Assembly: GCA_004009845.1 (NCBI GenBank)
Contig: RMBW01000041.1
Location: forward strand, 124,001-188,000
DNA length: 64,000 nt
Direction of reading: 5' to 3'
Origin: Davidsoniella eucalypti
Lineage: Eukaryota; Ascomycota; Sordariomycetes; Microascales; Ceratocystidaceae
The position numbers were made by a program, and so were the translations under genes. The notes under the pieces are model-generated. The model saw only the letters and a program-made list of their open reading frames with translations. It had not been told where the DNA came from and did not search any database. Numbering within the stretch: position 1 is the first letter of the stretch; each line of letters starts with the position of its first letter. Positions 47,750 to 59,983 of the stretch are shown here, one piece after another.

Positions 47750-48660
47750 TACCTAGCTTCTAAACACAGGGTGTGGTGGAACCCTGTATATCCCTAGTGG
47801 TTATAGAGGGAACCATCACTGGGGGTTGTGACTGGAGTCACTGTTACAATGTAACGAATTAACAGAACGGTGGGAGCTGTGCAGCGGAGTCCCCACCTAA
47901 AGGAGGCCGAAGAGGGCACAAGTCTTCAAAAAAATGTGTCTTTCGGAGGAAGGTTGAGAGCCGAAGCGCACCCTGCAGACTCCAAGAACAAAGTCCAGAG
48001 ACCCGAGGCTGCGGTTGCGACCATCTGTGCCGGGCTATAGGGCACCTTATAAAATGTGTGGGCTCTCTGGGAGCCCACAGGCACACGAGACATGTGCATC
48101 AGTGTTGGAACTTTACGTGATAGGCCTTGAAGTCGTCATGTTTAGTTCGTCACTGTAAGAACCCAAGATGTCGTCTATCAAGACGACACTTGGGCCATGG
48201 CTCCGGTTCCGGAGCTACTCTCAATAGACACACGTCAACCAAGCCCTAAGTGGGGCTACCATCCACATCATCAGGTGACCGCACCATCCGACGCGCCTCC
48301 AAGAGGCTGGTCGGGAGAGGAAAATTGGCGTAGTCGAGTCGGGTGCGATGGTAGAGGCACAGCGACAAGACTCCCGCGCCGCGGGTTGGGCTTCCGGAAC
48401 CTTCAAAAATAGGTTGCCCTTCGAGTATGAGTGTGTCTCCCTGAGCTTTGTAGTGTAGTGACTCGGGAGACCAGCAATCGCGAGAGAGTGTGGCGAAAAG
48501 GGGGCGATTGTTGGTGAGAACTCGAGAGAGGAAAAAGTCGGGCTCAAGGCCTCATAACTCGATGCATCAATGAAGACAAGCGTCTAAAAAGATAAAAGAA
48601 TGGACAGCAGCATTGGGAATATGTGCTGGTCGCTCTTAAAAACCCACGACGAAGGGGAAA
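47750..48660 (-). mobile_element. LINE 3' fragment
   Basis: The minus strand from about 48210 to 47750 matches the LINE 3' end at 37680-38170. It includes LRLSTFLRKTHFFEDLCPLR and ends at the string TTTAGAAGCTAG. The adjoining part to about 48660 is GC-rich and may be more of the element, but I could not identify a domain. Confidence 0.65.
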
Positions 48661-50674
48661 GATTCGTCTTTGGACCCCCCCGAGGGGAAGGTTGACGGTG
48701 TTTATCTATTTATTTATTTAACCTTTTACGTCTTTATGTGGATCACGTGGATCCGACCCTAGTGGATTGTTGGACGTCGAGAAACCCTGTTGGTTCTCCA
48801 AATGGTCCAAACCAAAAAAGAAACAAAACACAGAAAACAAGAACAAGTTTTTGGTAGAGATCAGACCCTTGGTTGAAAGAATGAAGAAAAAGTCATCTTG
48901 AAACAATGTAGACTGATCAGTTCGTCTAGGCGGAATTGGAATGAGAGGTTGATGTCGTAATTAGATAGTTTCTATTCAAGGATAGAATATGTTGATGATC
49001 AAGCTTGTTTCCTGTACGGCTGGATTGAAGTCGGCTGTTTGTCATGAAGATTCCGAATAATGATGGCACTTTAGCTTTGTGTAAACATATTCTAGATTCT
49101 CTATAGATAGAACCATCCATTGGATCATCAGGAGAACGGTGATTATTTCATTTCGAATATAATCAGACAGTGGCGAGACATAGTAGCCATAAGAGATGGC
49201 TTCGGAAATAGCTTTCCTAAGTTCAACAGATATAGGAAAATGGCTTGATAAAATGAAAACTGCAATGAAGTCATAACATGATGAATGTCATCCGGGCTTC
49301 GAGGCTCTGGAGGACTCAACAATATATCAATGGCACCGACCCCATAGTATTCATAGAAGGAAACCCTGGATCTCCTGGATGTTGTAGCAGGATACTACTA
49401 CCTTGCAATATGGGCCTGATTTCAAAGCTTCAAGAGCTTTTATTTTTTTTAATTTTTTAATTTTTCTAATTCATTAATCTTATGGAGCTATAGAGCTATG
49501 AAGATGTTGCTCCAAGAGCTAAAATATAGGATTCTTTTTTGTAAGTTGATTCAATGATTCTGTACAAAATTGTGTTCAAGTGTTCGGGGTCGTGTGGTCG
49601 TAGAAAGTTTCCCACTCCCTTGTATTTCCGAATCGCTTATGAACTACGTTATATGTATAGATCTATATAAGTTGTCATGTTGTATTCAGCACATTCATAC
49701 CACCTACACAACCGTTATGTATATCTCGAACAATATGCGATAGTTCAATTAGCCAATGGCTTAGGCTATAGTCGATTGTAGTTAGGACCGGTGTCAGTGG
49801 AAACGCAGATCAATATTTGTAAATGGCGCTGTAACTTTGTCAGCAAGAAGACTACGAATATTATGAAGTTAACATACAGGGTGACACAGTATCATAGGCT
49901 GCAAAAGTCAACTATCTCGTTGGACTAGATGAAGATATGCTTAGGTCTGGACGCGAGAAGCCTCAACTATGAAGCCCGGGGAGAACTTGATGTAGCGCAT
50001 GACGGTCTCGAAGTCAGATGATGAACTAGGAATTTGTCTGACTTATGGTGGCATGAGTATCGATAGCGCCAAGAACGAATAAAGCATGTTTTAACTTTCA
50101 ACATAACTGCGAGATACGAATGCTCGGACACAAAGTGGCCTGCATATGTCGAGTAACAGCAACATCGTAATATAGTTGTAAAAGTACATGTACAGTTTAC
50201 GGTATCAAGAAAAGCCGACTATAACTAAGTCACTTTACTTGCTTTACCTAGGCAATCCGTACAAAGTCATGCGAGAATTTATAATTATTGGCCTTCTGCT
50301 TTCCCCCCTTTTATTTTGGATTCAACGAGGCTTAAGCTTTGATCATAATATGAGCGTGATTTTGCAGCAATGTGGTAATTTTTTTCTATTCATACCGAAA
50401 CAAATGTATTGCCCTAAGCTTTTTAACATGACCACCAATAGCCTTGACCATCTAGGGAAGGCCGACTGGAAAAATAGGAAATGTTGGTCTTGTGTAACTT
50501 TAGCATTGACAAAATGTCTATCATATTTATTCAAGATGACCAGAACTACACAGAATCAAAAAAGCTACATTAATCACGATATCCCACACCCCCTCTCTCA
50601 CCTAAACTCAGTTACTCTTTAATACATTCCAACAACTACCTCGCCTTTCTTGTTATTCTTCTAATTCAATCATC

Positions 50675-51391
50675 ATGAAGTTCTTTGGCCTTCTTGTTCT
50701 TGGTTCCATCGCCTCCAGTGCTGCTGTCCCGGCTGAGCCTACCAACATAGACCTTGATAGCTTCAATGACCCTAACAGCGAGGTGGTAGCCCGGGAATTC
50801 TCGATCTCTCTTGATGATCTTAAAATTTATGTTGCCAAGCAAGATAGCGAGTCTGACGGAGCCAATACTGAGACTAGTCTGGTTTCTCGGGATTCGGGAT
50901 CCAAGGCCTTCAAGGCAGCCTATGCGGCCTACACTGGACTTGAGAATGGTGATTCGTACTACTTCATGATGTGCAATGAGGTCCCTCCTGGCTATTCGTT
51001 CCCAAATCCAGTTATCCAGAGTATCATCAGCGAAACAGGCTGCCACGATGTCGGATTGGTTGTTGGAAAGGTCCATATCAGTAGGAACCTATTCTCGGGC
51101 ACTTACTGGCAAGTCCGCCAGCGGGCCACTGGCGAATGGTTCTCAAATGATCGAGACTACACGGTACTCGGTGGACAGCAGTAAGTTCCCTGGCAATTTC
51201 CTCTACATCCATCTCTATCAGAATATACTAACAGCCTTCATAGCCTTGTCTGGGGTGGTAGAACCGAGGAGGATTACACCGAGCACACCCTTCAGCCGCT
51301 CACTAACGACTGGATCCGCAGTGCGGGTTCCACTATGACCGATAGTTACAACTGCTTGACCTACTACCGCTACCTTGCTAGACACCTGTAA
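50675..51391 (+). CDS. Small secreted protein, family A
   Basis: The predicted secreted protein has 217 residues. Exon 1 is 50675-51180 and exon 2 is 51244-51391, with a phase-2 intron. The signal peptide is MKFFGLLVLGSIASSAAVP. EFSISLDDLKIYVAKQD, DSYYFMMC, TGCHDVGLVVGKV and FSGTYWQVRQ follow, with LVWGGRTEED and NCLTYYRYLARHL in exon 2. LVWGG replaces the LIYGG of other A genes. The first 70 residues match the A gene at 46217 almost exactly, and the cores differ strongly. The partner B gene is at 55189, with a mariner element and a solo LTR in the spacer. Function is unknown. Confidence 0.88.
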
Positions 51392-53398
51392 GAAGCATAT
51401 AGAGTAGCTCTACATGAAGTATCTTTACTAGGCCAACCTCTAGGCAAGGAAGACAACATTACAACTGGAGCCTGTTCATAGAAAAGGCCTAACTAAGACT
51501 TCATTTTTCCACCACACAATGCATTTAATCCCACTCGGCTACTTCATAGTCTTGCATTTTGGCCTCTATTTCCTCCATAGTATTTCTATAGTTTCTCTGG
51601 AGTCCCATATTTAGCATTTTTCCTTTGAATAGTTCCTTCTTTTAGCATCTAAATTCACTTTTCCACGTTCCTACATATTTTCATCACAGTTCTTGTTCTG
51701 GTCCAAGTTTCTTTTATTTTTATTTTCGTTATAAATTTCAAGTCTTGTTATAATAGGCTTGGAACAACCTTTACATACCTAATTGGTGACATATTTATAA
51801 TCTTTTGTTTTGTTTGTAATGAAAGAACAATAACCTGCCAATCTTGAATTTTTTTTAATAGCTATGGAAATTTCAATATTACTGGTTTAAGTAGTACTCC
51901 CAAGTATTAAGCTTCTAAGCACCATTGGCATCAACCAAACCAACTATCCCTCCACTACTTCCTTTGTTGTAGGTGTACTAGCCTTGCACATCACGTGACT
52001 TACCTCGACTCTATATAATAACACCTCCATAACATTTCCTTCATAGACCCCTTTTAATAAATCACCCTTTACATATTTTCTCCACAACATCCTTGATATG
52101 GCTTAGTAATGTCATATGTGTGGATCAAAGATATAAGTCAGTACAACTTTATAAAAAAAAAGACAAATCTATAGCATAAGAAGAAAGTAGGAAATATAAT
52201 CCACTTTTGAAAGGTTAGGCATGTTTCTAGAATGATGTTTATTTTGTACTACAAAGCATTGTCACAATATTTTAAGCCTCTTACTATAGTTTTTAATTTT
52301 TAATTCATTAATCTTATGGAGTTATAGAGCTATGAAGATGTTTTTACAATAGCTAGTTTTGCATTTTTGTTTTGTTTCATTTTGTTTTCTTCCAGCAATG
52401 ATCCACCTTTTACAGATCGGGGTTGACGAATATTTTGCTTTGAAATATGGCTAGGATTCATCGGGGCTAGGAGACGGTGTCGTTCCGCATACAAAGCTAT
52501 CGAGTTTGTCGAGCGGAGGACTTGAAATATCTATGGTATACATTAAATATAATCAAACCAAATCAAAGGCTATGATTCATCCCCATTACTTCCTGGACAA
52601 TTTCTTACATAACATCTACAAGATTAAGGCGATGCCGATTTCTAATGTCACACCATCAAGTGTATGATATATTCCCTCAGTGTGGAATCACCAAGACTCG
52701 AGCCCCTTGATTCTATGGAACTCAATATTATAACAAATGAAGAATGGCCAATAGATGAGAACATGTGCCAATGTTCCGCGCATCAAAATCTCCTCCCGGT
52801 ACGTAGTTTGGCCCTTGTGAGGTGGTGAGAATAGTAGGTCAATCTACTTTCTTCACAGTTCTGCATTTTAGCAAAAATGACCATGTTTTTATTCTTTATT
52901 TTCCCCCAAGTTTTGTTTTGGGATTTTTGTACATATCTACATCATTTAGTCCAGCTAAAGAGAATAGTTATGCTAAGCCCTTGCTATTGTAAATTCTTGA
53001 TATCTACTAGTTATTCAGTGCTCTTTCTTCTTCCCAGTTTCGGTTATTAAATAAGGTTGGTCTTGTCTAGAACCACATTCTATTCTTGTATTGTCGAAGT
53101 GATCCTTTTCTGATAAGTTTCATTCCAGGGTATCACAGTCAACCTGCCAGGTAGTAAAATCAACACAAGATCTATCCAACAACCAATTTGCATCTCTTTG
53201 AACTACTGCTTCTTATCAATGAAACTAAATACTGCAAATCTACCAGATCCTAAACTATGTATAATTTCTGGGTTAAGCCCGGTGAACTCCGGTGATGGGT
53301 CAGATGTTTATGGGTTGACCTTTCCAAGTGCTTGGGGTGAGCAGCATGGGCCATATCTAGTTCTCTCTTTTGTTATAACTTGTACAACCTTGAATGTA
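51392..53398. other. A-to-B spacer before B gene 55189, first part
   Basis: This is spacer repeat interrupted by a solo LTR at 51965-52089 and ended by the mariner insertion at 53399. No gene was found. Confidence 0.6.
51965..52089. mobile_element. Solo LTR, 125 bases, with 5-base target duplication
   Basis: The insert starts TGTTGTAGGTG and ends CCACAACA, the TGTTG...CAACA ends of Ty1/copia-type LTRs. TCCTT flanks it at 51960-51964 and again at 52090-52094. Uninterrupted copies read CTTCCTTGATATGG. Inside are a TATA-like CTATATAATA and an AATAAA signal. Confidence 0.85.
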
Positions 53399-54744
53399 CA
53401 AAGTACAGGGCATAAGTTTTGTCGCAGGATCAGGGTGCAAATCGGGTCTCTTGCGAGTGACTGTTTATTCTCGACATGTACACAGTATTATAACAGTACA
53501 GTACACTGTATTCACCGATGTCAATATTATCATTAACAATCCCTTGTTCATTTATAATCAGTGGAAAATGATCATCATCTAGAGGCCTTAGTTGACTAAC
53601 AAGAAGGACAGTGATGAAATTTGTTGCGAGATGTTGAAATTGTGCCTATCGGCAAATTTCACGATATTGCTATAATAAATTGAAACTATATGCACTTAAG
53701 ATCTGTTTAATTCATAAGTGTGTGTATTAAAATACCATATATATTTCAAACTAGTACCTAGTGTACATCCCATTGGTAGCGATAACAGCCTCACAACGAT
53801 TCTTCATAGAAACTAGGAGTTCATGAAGGTACTCATTGCTAATATTGTCCCAAGCCTCTTGGACTGCATTTTGAAGTTCCTCCGAGCGAAGAATCTCGGA
53901 GAAGTTCCTTTGGATATATAACTTCATCTCATGCCTAACAGCTTCGATCGGGTTGAGGTCTGGTGAGAAAGGTGGCCAATCCAGGACCGTGATACCACGA
54001 CATCGTGACTCTTCCATGGTCTGTCTATCTAGTTCTTCTCCTGGTCTCCTAGTTATCCAAGTTCTTGTGTGTTTAGACCTGAGGCTACGGCTTGGGTGGT
54101 CTATCGAGCATTGTTCATAAGGGTTTGAACCTCTAATCGAACACCACGAGTGGTATTTCGTGAGCGTACAGAGGTAAGTGATTCGTTGGAAATTTCCGCT
54201 GTTTCTAGTGTTGGCGTAAGGGTTCGAGATCGTTGATCGTTTAAACGGGACTGTGCAATCAACAACTGTTGTCGAACTTCGTGGTATTCTTGCTGTATCC
54301 CTACATGCTAGCTATTGAGCTGGTTTACTTCTTCTGCATGTCGTTGTTGGAGCTGTTGGAACTGTTGCAGTTGGAGCTTAAATTCACGTTGTTTACGTGC
54401 CTCCTGGCTTCTGAGATCTTGGGTTCTTTGGGATATGTCTTGAAGTCTAAGCTTTAGATCCGTTATTGTAGACATAATTAGTAGTTGTATGGTGGTCAAG
54501 TAGTATAATAGTCAAGTTGTATAGTAGTATATTAGTATAATGGTCTGGTGATATATTTGTATTGTTTTATAATTGTGTTGTGTTATAAGGAGAAAAAAGG
54601 TGTAGAAAAATGACTTTTGTTCAGAAAAGCGGGGAATTTTAAAAGTGGAGAAACCTGAGCAGGTACATGTCGAGAACAGAGAGTTACTTGCAAGAGACCG
54701 ATCTGCACGCTGATCCTACGACAAAACTTATGCCCTGTACTCTG
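53399..54744 (-). mobile_element. Tc1/mariner-type DNA transposon, defective
   Basis: The 1346-base element is flanked by TA on both sides (53397-53398 and 54745-54746). The other modules show the empty site GAATGTAGTTACTT. Its ends are inverted repeats of about 85 bases beginning CAAAGTACAGGGCATAAG on the left and CAGAGTACAGGGCATAAG read in from the right. The transposase remnant is on the minus strand. Only its C-terminus is recognisable, so the copy is not autonomous. Confidence 0.9.
53751..54499 (-). pseudogene. Transposase remnant of the Tc1/mariner element
   Basis: The readable C-terminus (54017-53751, 88 codons) contains VLDWPPFSPDLNPIEAVRHE, the third catalytic acid region of Tc1-type DDE transposases. 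Upstream pieces (54499-54308) give a glutamine-rich coiled-coil-like stretch. Two stops and a frameshift separate it from the C-terminus. The first two catalytic acids are not visible. Confidence 0.8.
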
Positions 54745-55033
54745 TAGTTACTTGGCTCATGGCCTATCAAGACCCCAAGCTTTTCTAATATACACCAAAG
54801 CGTTCATTCCGGACTTGATGTAACTAGTCTTTGCCTACATTTACATACAATTATGCTTGTTGAGTGGCCTGTAGTGTGTCCGTGCTTTTATCTATGTATT
54901 GGGTCTATAGTAATATGTATATCGAGGTTTTAACATTATTGCATGAGCATATAGACGTATTGAAAGTGGCTCTAGAGAAGAAGAGGAGATGATGTAGACC
55001 AAAAGAAGACTCCGCTCAGCCTAAGAAACACGA
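54745..55033. other. A-to-B spacer before B gene 55189, last part
   Basis: The spacer repeat resumes at the second TA of the mariner target site and runs into the B promoter. Nothing else was seen. Confidence 0.6.
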
Positions 55034-55041
55034 TATAAGTA
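55034..55041 (+). promoter_or_regulatory. TATA-like box of B gene 55189-55925
   Basis: TATAAGTA, 155 bases before the ATG. The following TCACGACATGTCC of other B promoters is deleted here, so the box runs directly into ATTCGTTTACTC. Confidence 0.55.
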
Positions 55042-55188
55042 TTCGTTTACTCACTGTTTCGGATCTTATTCCCACCACCTTCACCATCACCCTCACCTCT
55101 CTCTTTCTCCTCTCTTACTATCCTTGATACAGCTCTGTCAACTCTATAGTATCATCCCTTCATCACCTTATCTTCTCGCTCTATAACC

Positions 55189-55925
55189 ATGAGATTTTTC
55201 AGTGTCGTCGCTCTCTGTGCTCTGGCCTCCAGCGCTGCTGTTCCGACGGTGCCCGTGAACCCGAGCCTTGAAAAGCTTTCTGTAGATGTTCAGGAGCGCT
55301 CCAATGAAGTTCCTCTGGAAGACATCACCTTCAACATCAAGACAAACGTGGTGTCTGAAGATGGTCAAGAGGAGGAGATAACTTTCAGTGCCAAGGACCA
55401 CCCTCACCTATTTTCTCGCGACGCTGAATATGATGCGGTAAGTAGCGCTGCCCCTGCGCTTGTTCGTGGAAAGTCATACTACTTTATGCTATGCAAACTG
55501 GCCAGCAAAGATTTCCCGTCCGGGTACCCGGCGAATCCTAACGTTGCTGCGAAGACCGGTTGCGACAACGTCGCTCTACTTGTTGGCACTGTTGGTAAGT
55601 TCACCAACAGCTTCAGTGGTACCTACTACCAAGCCCACCAGAAGATTGAGGATGACACCTGGTACGTGACTGAAGCCAGTTATAGTGTTCAATATGGACA
55701 GCGGTAAGTATTCTGATTATATGCCCTTATACTCTTGAGTCTTGTGACAGTATGTACTAACTTTACCTTCACAGTGTGGATTGGGGTGGTGAAACCACTT
55801 CCTCTAAGATTTCTTCTTCCAATATTAACTTGCTCTCCTACAACTGGATTTCCAAAGCGGGTCATATATTTGCCGATTTTTACGACGAACTCACCTACTA
55901 CAAGTGGATGGCTGAAAGACTTTAA
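55189..55925 (+). CDS. Small secreted protein, family B
   Basis: The predicted secreted protein has 221 residues. Exon 1 is 55189-55703 and exon 2 is 55775-55925, with a phase-2 intron. The signal peptide is MRFFSVVALCALASSAAVP, and the acidic region is as in the other B genes. The core reads KSYYFMLCKLASKDF, TGCDNVALLVGTVG and FSGTYYQAHQ. Exon 2 begins VDWGGETTSSK and ends YYKWMAERL. The closest relative is the B gene at 59984. The two share the first 90 or so residues nearly unchanged, and then differ in clusters. The partner A gene is at 50675. Function is unknown. Confidence 0.88.
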
Positions 55926-56104
55926 ATCGTACATGGAATCTGCTTGTTCTGGACCAGCAAATCAAGTCTTCATAGCTAGAAATGTCAAGCTGTAGCACTG
56001 TGGAGTTAGAAAGGGTGCTATACAGGCATTTCTAGATTAGCATTTACCATATAATATAACTAGCCTCTGTGCTCTTCATAGTTTTGCATTTCTATCTCAT
56101 AGCC
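55926..56104. other. 3' flank of B gene 55189-55925
   Basis: This is a short piece of the B downstream block, cut off at about 56105 where methyltransferase flank sequence begins. Confidence 0.6.
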
Positions 56105-56655
56105 TATATACTATGGATCTCTGCCTTTGTACCGGTACTTGCATTTGTAATTCCATGGTAAATAAAAGTATGTGACTCATGATCTGAATTCTGTAGAAAT
56201 GCTTATTACAAGCCATTGTATTCATGATATTAACATGCGGAATTAGCACGCCTTGTTAATTTGCCACCGCGGCTACTACTTCTAGAAGCATGGTAGCACA
56301 AACATCGCTATTTCGTTTAAGATATGAGAACAATGTTCAAGGTCGTTGCCCATAATGAGATACACCGAGTTGAGTAAAAACAGCTGGAAGTAAAGTAGGT
56401 AATAATAGTGCTTGATGACAATATTTCAGGATAACGTTCTAAGTTAAATAATCTAGCCTACTTATAATATCAAAAACAAATATTAAGCTGCGAATATGAA
56501 TGTAGCTGAGTTCGCTGTTTGATGTCATGTCATTACTGACTAGTTTGTTGAGATCCAATCATATCGAGGCCAACATGGAATTATCACTTGCTCTATTTGG
56601 AGGTTACCTTGAGTGGTGGTTGACTCCGATAATACATCTAGGACTGGTGGCTACC
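56105..56655. repeat. Third copy of methyltransferase downstream sequence
   Basis: This matches 29265-29620 (and inverted, about 3200-3540) with an extra insert of roughly 165 bases near 56432-56600. It includes GCCACCGCGGCTACTACTTC. It is non-coding. Confidence 0.8.
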
Positions 56656-57010
56656 GGGAAGCAGTAGAGAAGACAAGCAGCGCTGGCCTAGCTAAACCTG
56701 TTTCTTCACTGTCCGCCTAGTGGCCAGAGTGCCCAGGGTGCGAGGAAGATGCTCAAGGAGACAACTATCGCGGGGTCGGCGTCGGGAGATCGGGACGGGT
56801 CAAGCAGAATTGAGCTAAACTTTCTTCACAGCTGTCCCCCTGGTAGGTTGTTGGAAAACACAGAGGAAGCCCAAAGTGTTTTCATTGTGAGGGAGTAACT
56901 CAAGGAGACGCTATCACAGATTTGTGTTGGCATAATCAAATGAAGTGTAAAGTACAATACAAGAGCCGAAGATGTTAACTGGAACCTTTCGAAATGTCGT
57001 CCTCCGGGTG
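56656..57010. mobile_element. Fragments of the LINE-linked repeat
   Basis: 56656-56840 matches 31985-32175 directly. 56850-57010 is the inverse of about 17250-17400, the upstream end of the LINE fragment there. It ends abruptly at the A pseudogene. Confidence 0.6.
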
Positions 57011-57649
57011 TAACAGCGAGATGGTAGCCATAGAATTCACGATCTCTCTTGATAATCTTAAGATTTATGTTGCCAAGCAAGATAGCCTCCACGTTCTCGG
57101 TGACCCTGTAGAAGTCTGAAGTTGAGAACCATTTGGTACTTTCCGACTGGAAGACGTGCCAGTGAGTGCCCGAAAATAGGTCCTCATTGGCATGAACATT
57201 TCCAACAACCATTCCGACATCGTAGCAGCCGTCCGTGGCTTTGATGATATTCGCGGAAACTTCATTTGAAGCCGCATATCCATAAGGAAGCTCATTGCAT
57301 AGCATGAAGTAGTACGAAGCACCACGCACAAGTTAGTAAGGGGAAGCCTTATAGGCTTCATTGAAGGACTTGGATCCTCTCTATTCCAGAGAAACCAGAC
57401 TAGGCTCAGTATTGTCTCCGTCAGACTCTCTATCTGGTAAGTTCCCTGGCAATATTTCCGCTACATCTATCTCTATCAGCATATACTAACAGCCTTCATA
57501 GCCTTATCTATGGTGGTAAAACCACTGCTGATTATAGCAGCAGCATTTTGCAGCCGGTCACTGACGCTTGAGTCGAACTCGCGGGTTACACTTTGTCCAG
57601 GGTGTACAACTGCATGGCCTACTACCACTACCTTACTAACTACCTGTAA
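57011..57649 (+). pseudogene. A-family gene with an internal inversion
   Basis: Three pieces lie in the order of a plus-strand A gene, but the middle one is flipped. 57011-57087 (plus) encodes part of the conserved region (EFTISLDNLKIYVAKQD). 57088-57435 (minus) carries the rest of exon 1 (ASYYFMLC, CYDVGMVVG, FSGTHWHVFQ). 57436-57649 (plus) holds the intron and exon 2. The signal peptide is missing. Stops occur in the flipped part and in exon 2 (after VTDA). It is clearly dead. The B gene at 59984 is its downstream partner. Confidence 0.88.
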
Positions 57650-59828
57650 GAAGCGTATCGAGTAGCTCTACATGAAGTATCTTTACTAGGCCAACCTTTA
57701 GGCAAGCAAGGCAACATCACAACTGGCTCTAGATTAGGGAAAAAGCCTAACTAGGGACCGGATTTTTCCACCACACGACGCATTTAATCATGGCATATAG
57801 CCCCCTCAGCTACTTCATAGTCTTGCATTTTGGCCTTTATCTCCTCAAAAGTCTTTCTATAGTTTCTCTAGAGTCCCACATTTAGCATTTTTCCTTTTAA
57901 TAATTCCTTCTTTTAGCATCTATATTTACTTATTCCAAGTTCCTACTTGTTTTCATCATAGTTCTTGTTCTAGCCCAAGTTTTATTTTTATTTTTATTTC
58001 TATTTTCATTATAAATTGCAAGTCTTGTTATAGCAGGCTTGGTACAACTTTTACTCTTACCTAATTGGTAACATGTTTATTAACTTTTGCTTTGTTTGTA
58101 GCGAAAGAAAAATAACCTGCTAACCTTGATTTGTTTAACAGGCATGGAAAATTCAATATTACTGGTTTAGATAGTACTCTTACATATTAAGCTTGAGAAC
58201 CATTGCCATCAACTAAACCACTACTTCCTTGATATGGCTTAGTAATGTCATATTTGTGGATCAAAGATATAAGTCAGTACAACTTTATAAAAAGATAAAT
58301 CTATAAGATAAGAAGAAAGCAGGAAATAGAATCCACTTTTGGAAAGTTAGGCATGTTTCTAGAATGATGTTTATTCTGTACTACAAAGCATTGTCACAAT
58401 ATTTTAAGCCTCTTGCTACAGTTTTTAATTTTTTAAATCATTAATCTTATGGAGCTATAGAGCTATGAAGCACAATAGATAGTTGTGCTTTTTCTTTTTT
58501 TTTTGTTTCTTTTTTTTCTTCAAGCAGTGCTTCATATTTTACAGCTCGGGGTTGACGAATATTTTGCTTTGACATATGGCCAGGATTCATCGGGGGTAGG
58601 AGGCGGTGTCGTCCCGCATACAAAGCTATTGAGTTTGTCGAGCGGAGGACTTGAAATATCTGTGGTAGACATTAAATATAATCAAATATAATCACAGGCT
58701 ACGATCCATCCCCACAACTTCTTGGACAATTTCTTACATAACATCTACAAGATTAAGGCGATGCCGATTTTTAATGTCACACCATCAAATTTATAATATA
58801 TTCCCGCAGTGTGGAATCACCAAGACTCAAGCCCCTTGATTCTATGGCACTCAATATCACAACAAATGAAGAATGGCAAATAGACAAAAACATGTGCCAA
58901 TGTTCCGCGTATCAAGATCTCCTCCCGGTACGTAGTTTGGCCCTTGTGAGGTGGTGAGAATAGTAGGCCAATCTACTTTCTTCACAGTTCTACATTTTAG
59001 CAAAAATGTCACATTTTATTCTTGTATTGTCTTAGTGACCCTTTTCTGATAAGTTTAATTCCAGGGTATCACAGTCAATATACCAGGTAGTGAAATCAAC
59101 ACAAGATCTATCCAACAACCAATTTCATCTCTTTGAACTGTTGCTTCATATCAATGAAGTTCTGAAGTTGCATCAAACAACGAGACATTTGTGATTAGGC
59201 TCAACCAAATGTGGTGAGGTATATTAATGATGTCTATCAAGTTCATCTCCGTGCTTTTGGAGAGAGTAAATTAACCATGAATTAACCTTCTATTTGTACT
59301 TTGGGCCTTTATCAATGAAAGTTGCGTCTTCTTTTATAGACATTCAGAGTTTTCAAAATTCTTGTCGTACATTAATAAAGAAAAAAGACACCAGATGGTT
59401 ACAGCTGCCCTACCAAATCCTAAACTATAATTTCTGGGTTAAGCTCGGTAAACTCCGGTGATAGATCAGATGTTCATGGGTTGACCTTTCCAAGTGCTTG
59501 GCGTGATCAGCATGGGCCATATCTATTTATCTCTATTTTGTCATAACTTGTTCAACCAATGTAGTTACATGGCTCGCATGGTCTATAAAGCTCCCAAGCT
59601 TCTCTAATATAGACCATAGCGTCGTTCCGGGCTTGATGTAACTAGTCTTTGCCTACATTTACATGTAGATGCAGTTATCCTTGTTGAAAGGCCTATGATG
59701 TGCCTGTGCTTTATCTATGTATTGGTTATATAGTAATATGTATATCGAGGTTTTTACATTGTTGCATAAAGACGTATTTAAAGTAGTTCTAGAGAAGAAG
59801 AAGACTCAGCTCAGTCTACGAAACAAGA
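57650..59828. other. A-to-B spacer before B gene 59984
   Basis: This is spacer repeat in the standard order, with one extra insert of about 245 bases near 59158-59402 that interrupts the string TATCAATGAAACTAAATACT of other copies. The insert has no recognised features. No gene was found. Confidence 0.6.
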
Positions 59829-59836
59829 TTTAAGTA
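59829..59836 (+). promoter_or_regulatory. Altered TATA-like box of B gene 59984-60721
   Basis: TTTAAGTA stands where the other B promoters have TATAAGTA, with the same following TCACGACATGTCC. Confidence 0.5.
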
Positions 59837-59983
59837 TCACGACATGTCCATTCGTTTACTCCCTATTTTGGATCTTATTCTCACCACCTTCACCTCTCTC
59901 TCTCCACTCTTATTATCCTTGATACAACTCTGTCAACTCTATAGTATCACCCCTTCATCACCTTGTCTTCTCGCTCTATAACC

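Larger units (their letters stand above)
46938..50674. repeat. Region between two divergent A genes, with inserted LINE pieces
   Basis: The two ends are A promoter blocks in opposite orientation. The interior matches 31273-33618 in pieces, with extra material: a LINE 3' end (47750-48210), GC-rich sequence to about 48660, and about 365 bases near 49212-49579. The latter includes another GGAGCTATAGAGCTATGA stem. No gene was recognised outside the LINE remnants. Confidence 0.65.

Noticed and set aside
48221..48547. Minus-strand frame of 108 codons in GC-rich DNA beside a LINE fragment
   Set aside because: No domain was recognised. It is probably part of a mobile element rather than a host gene.
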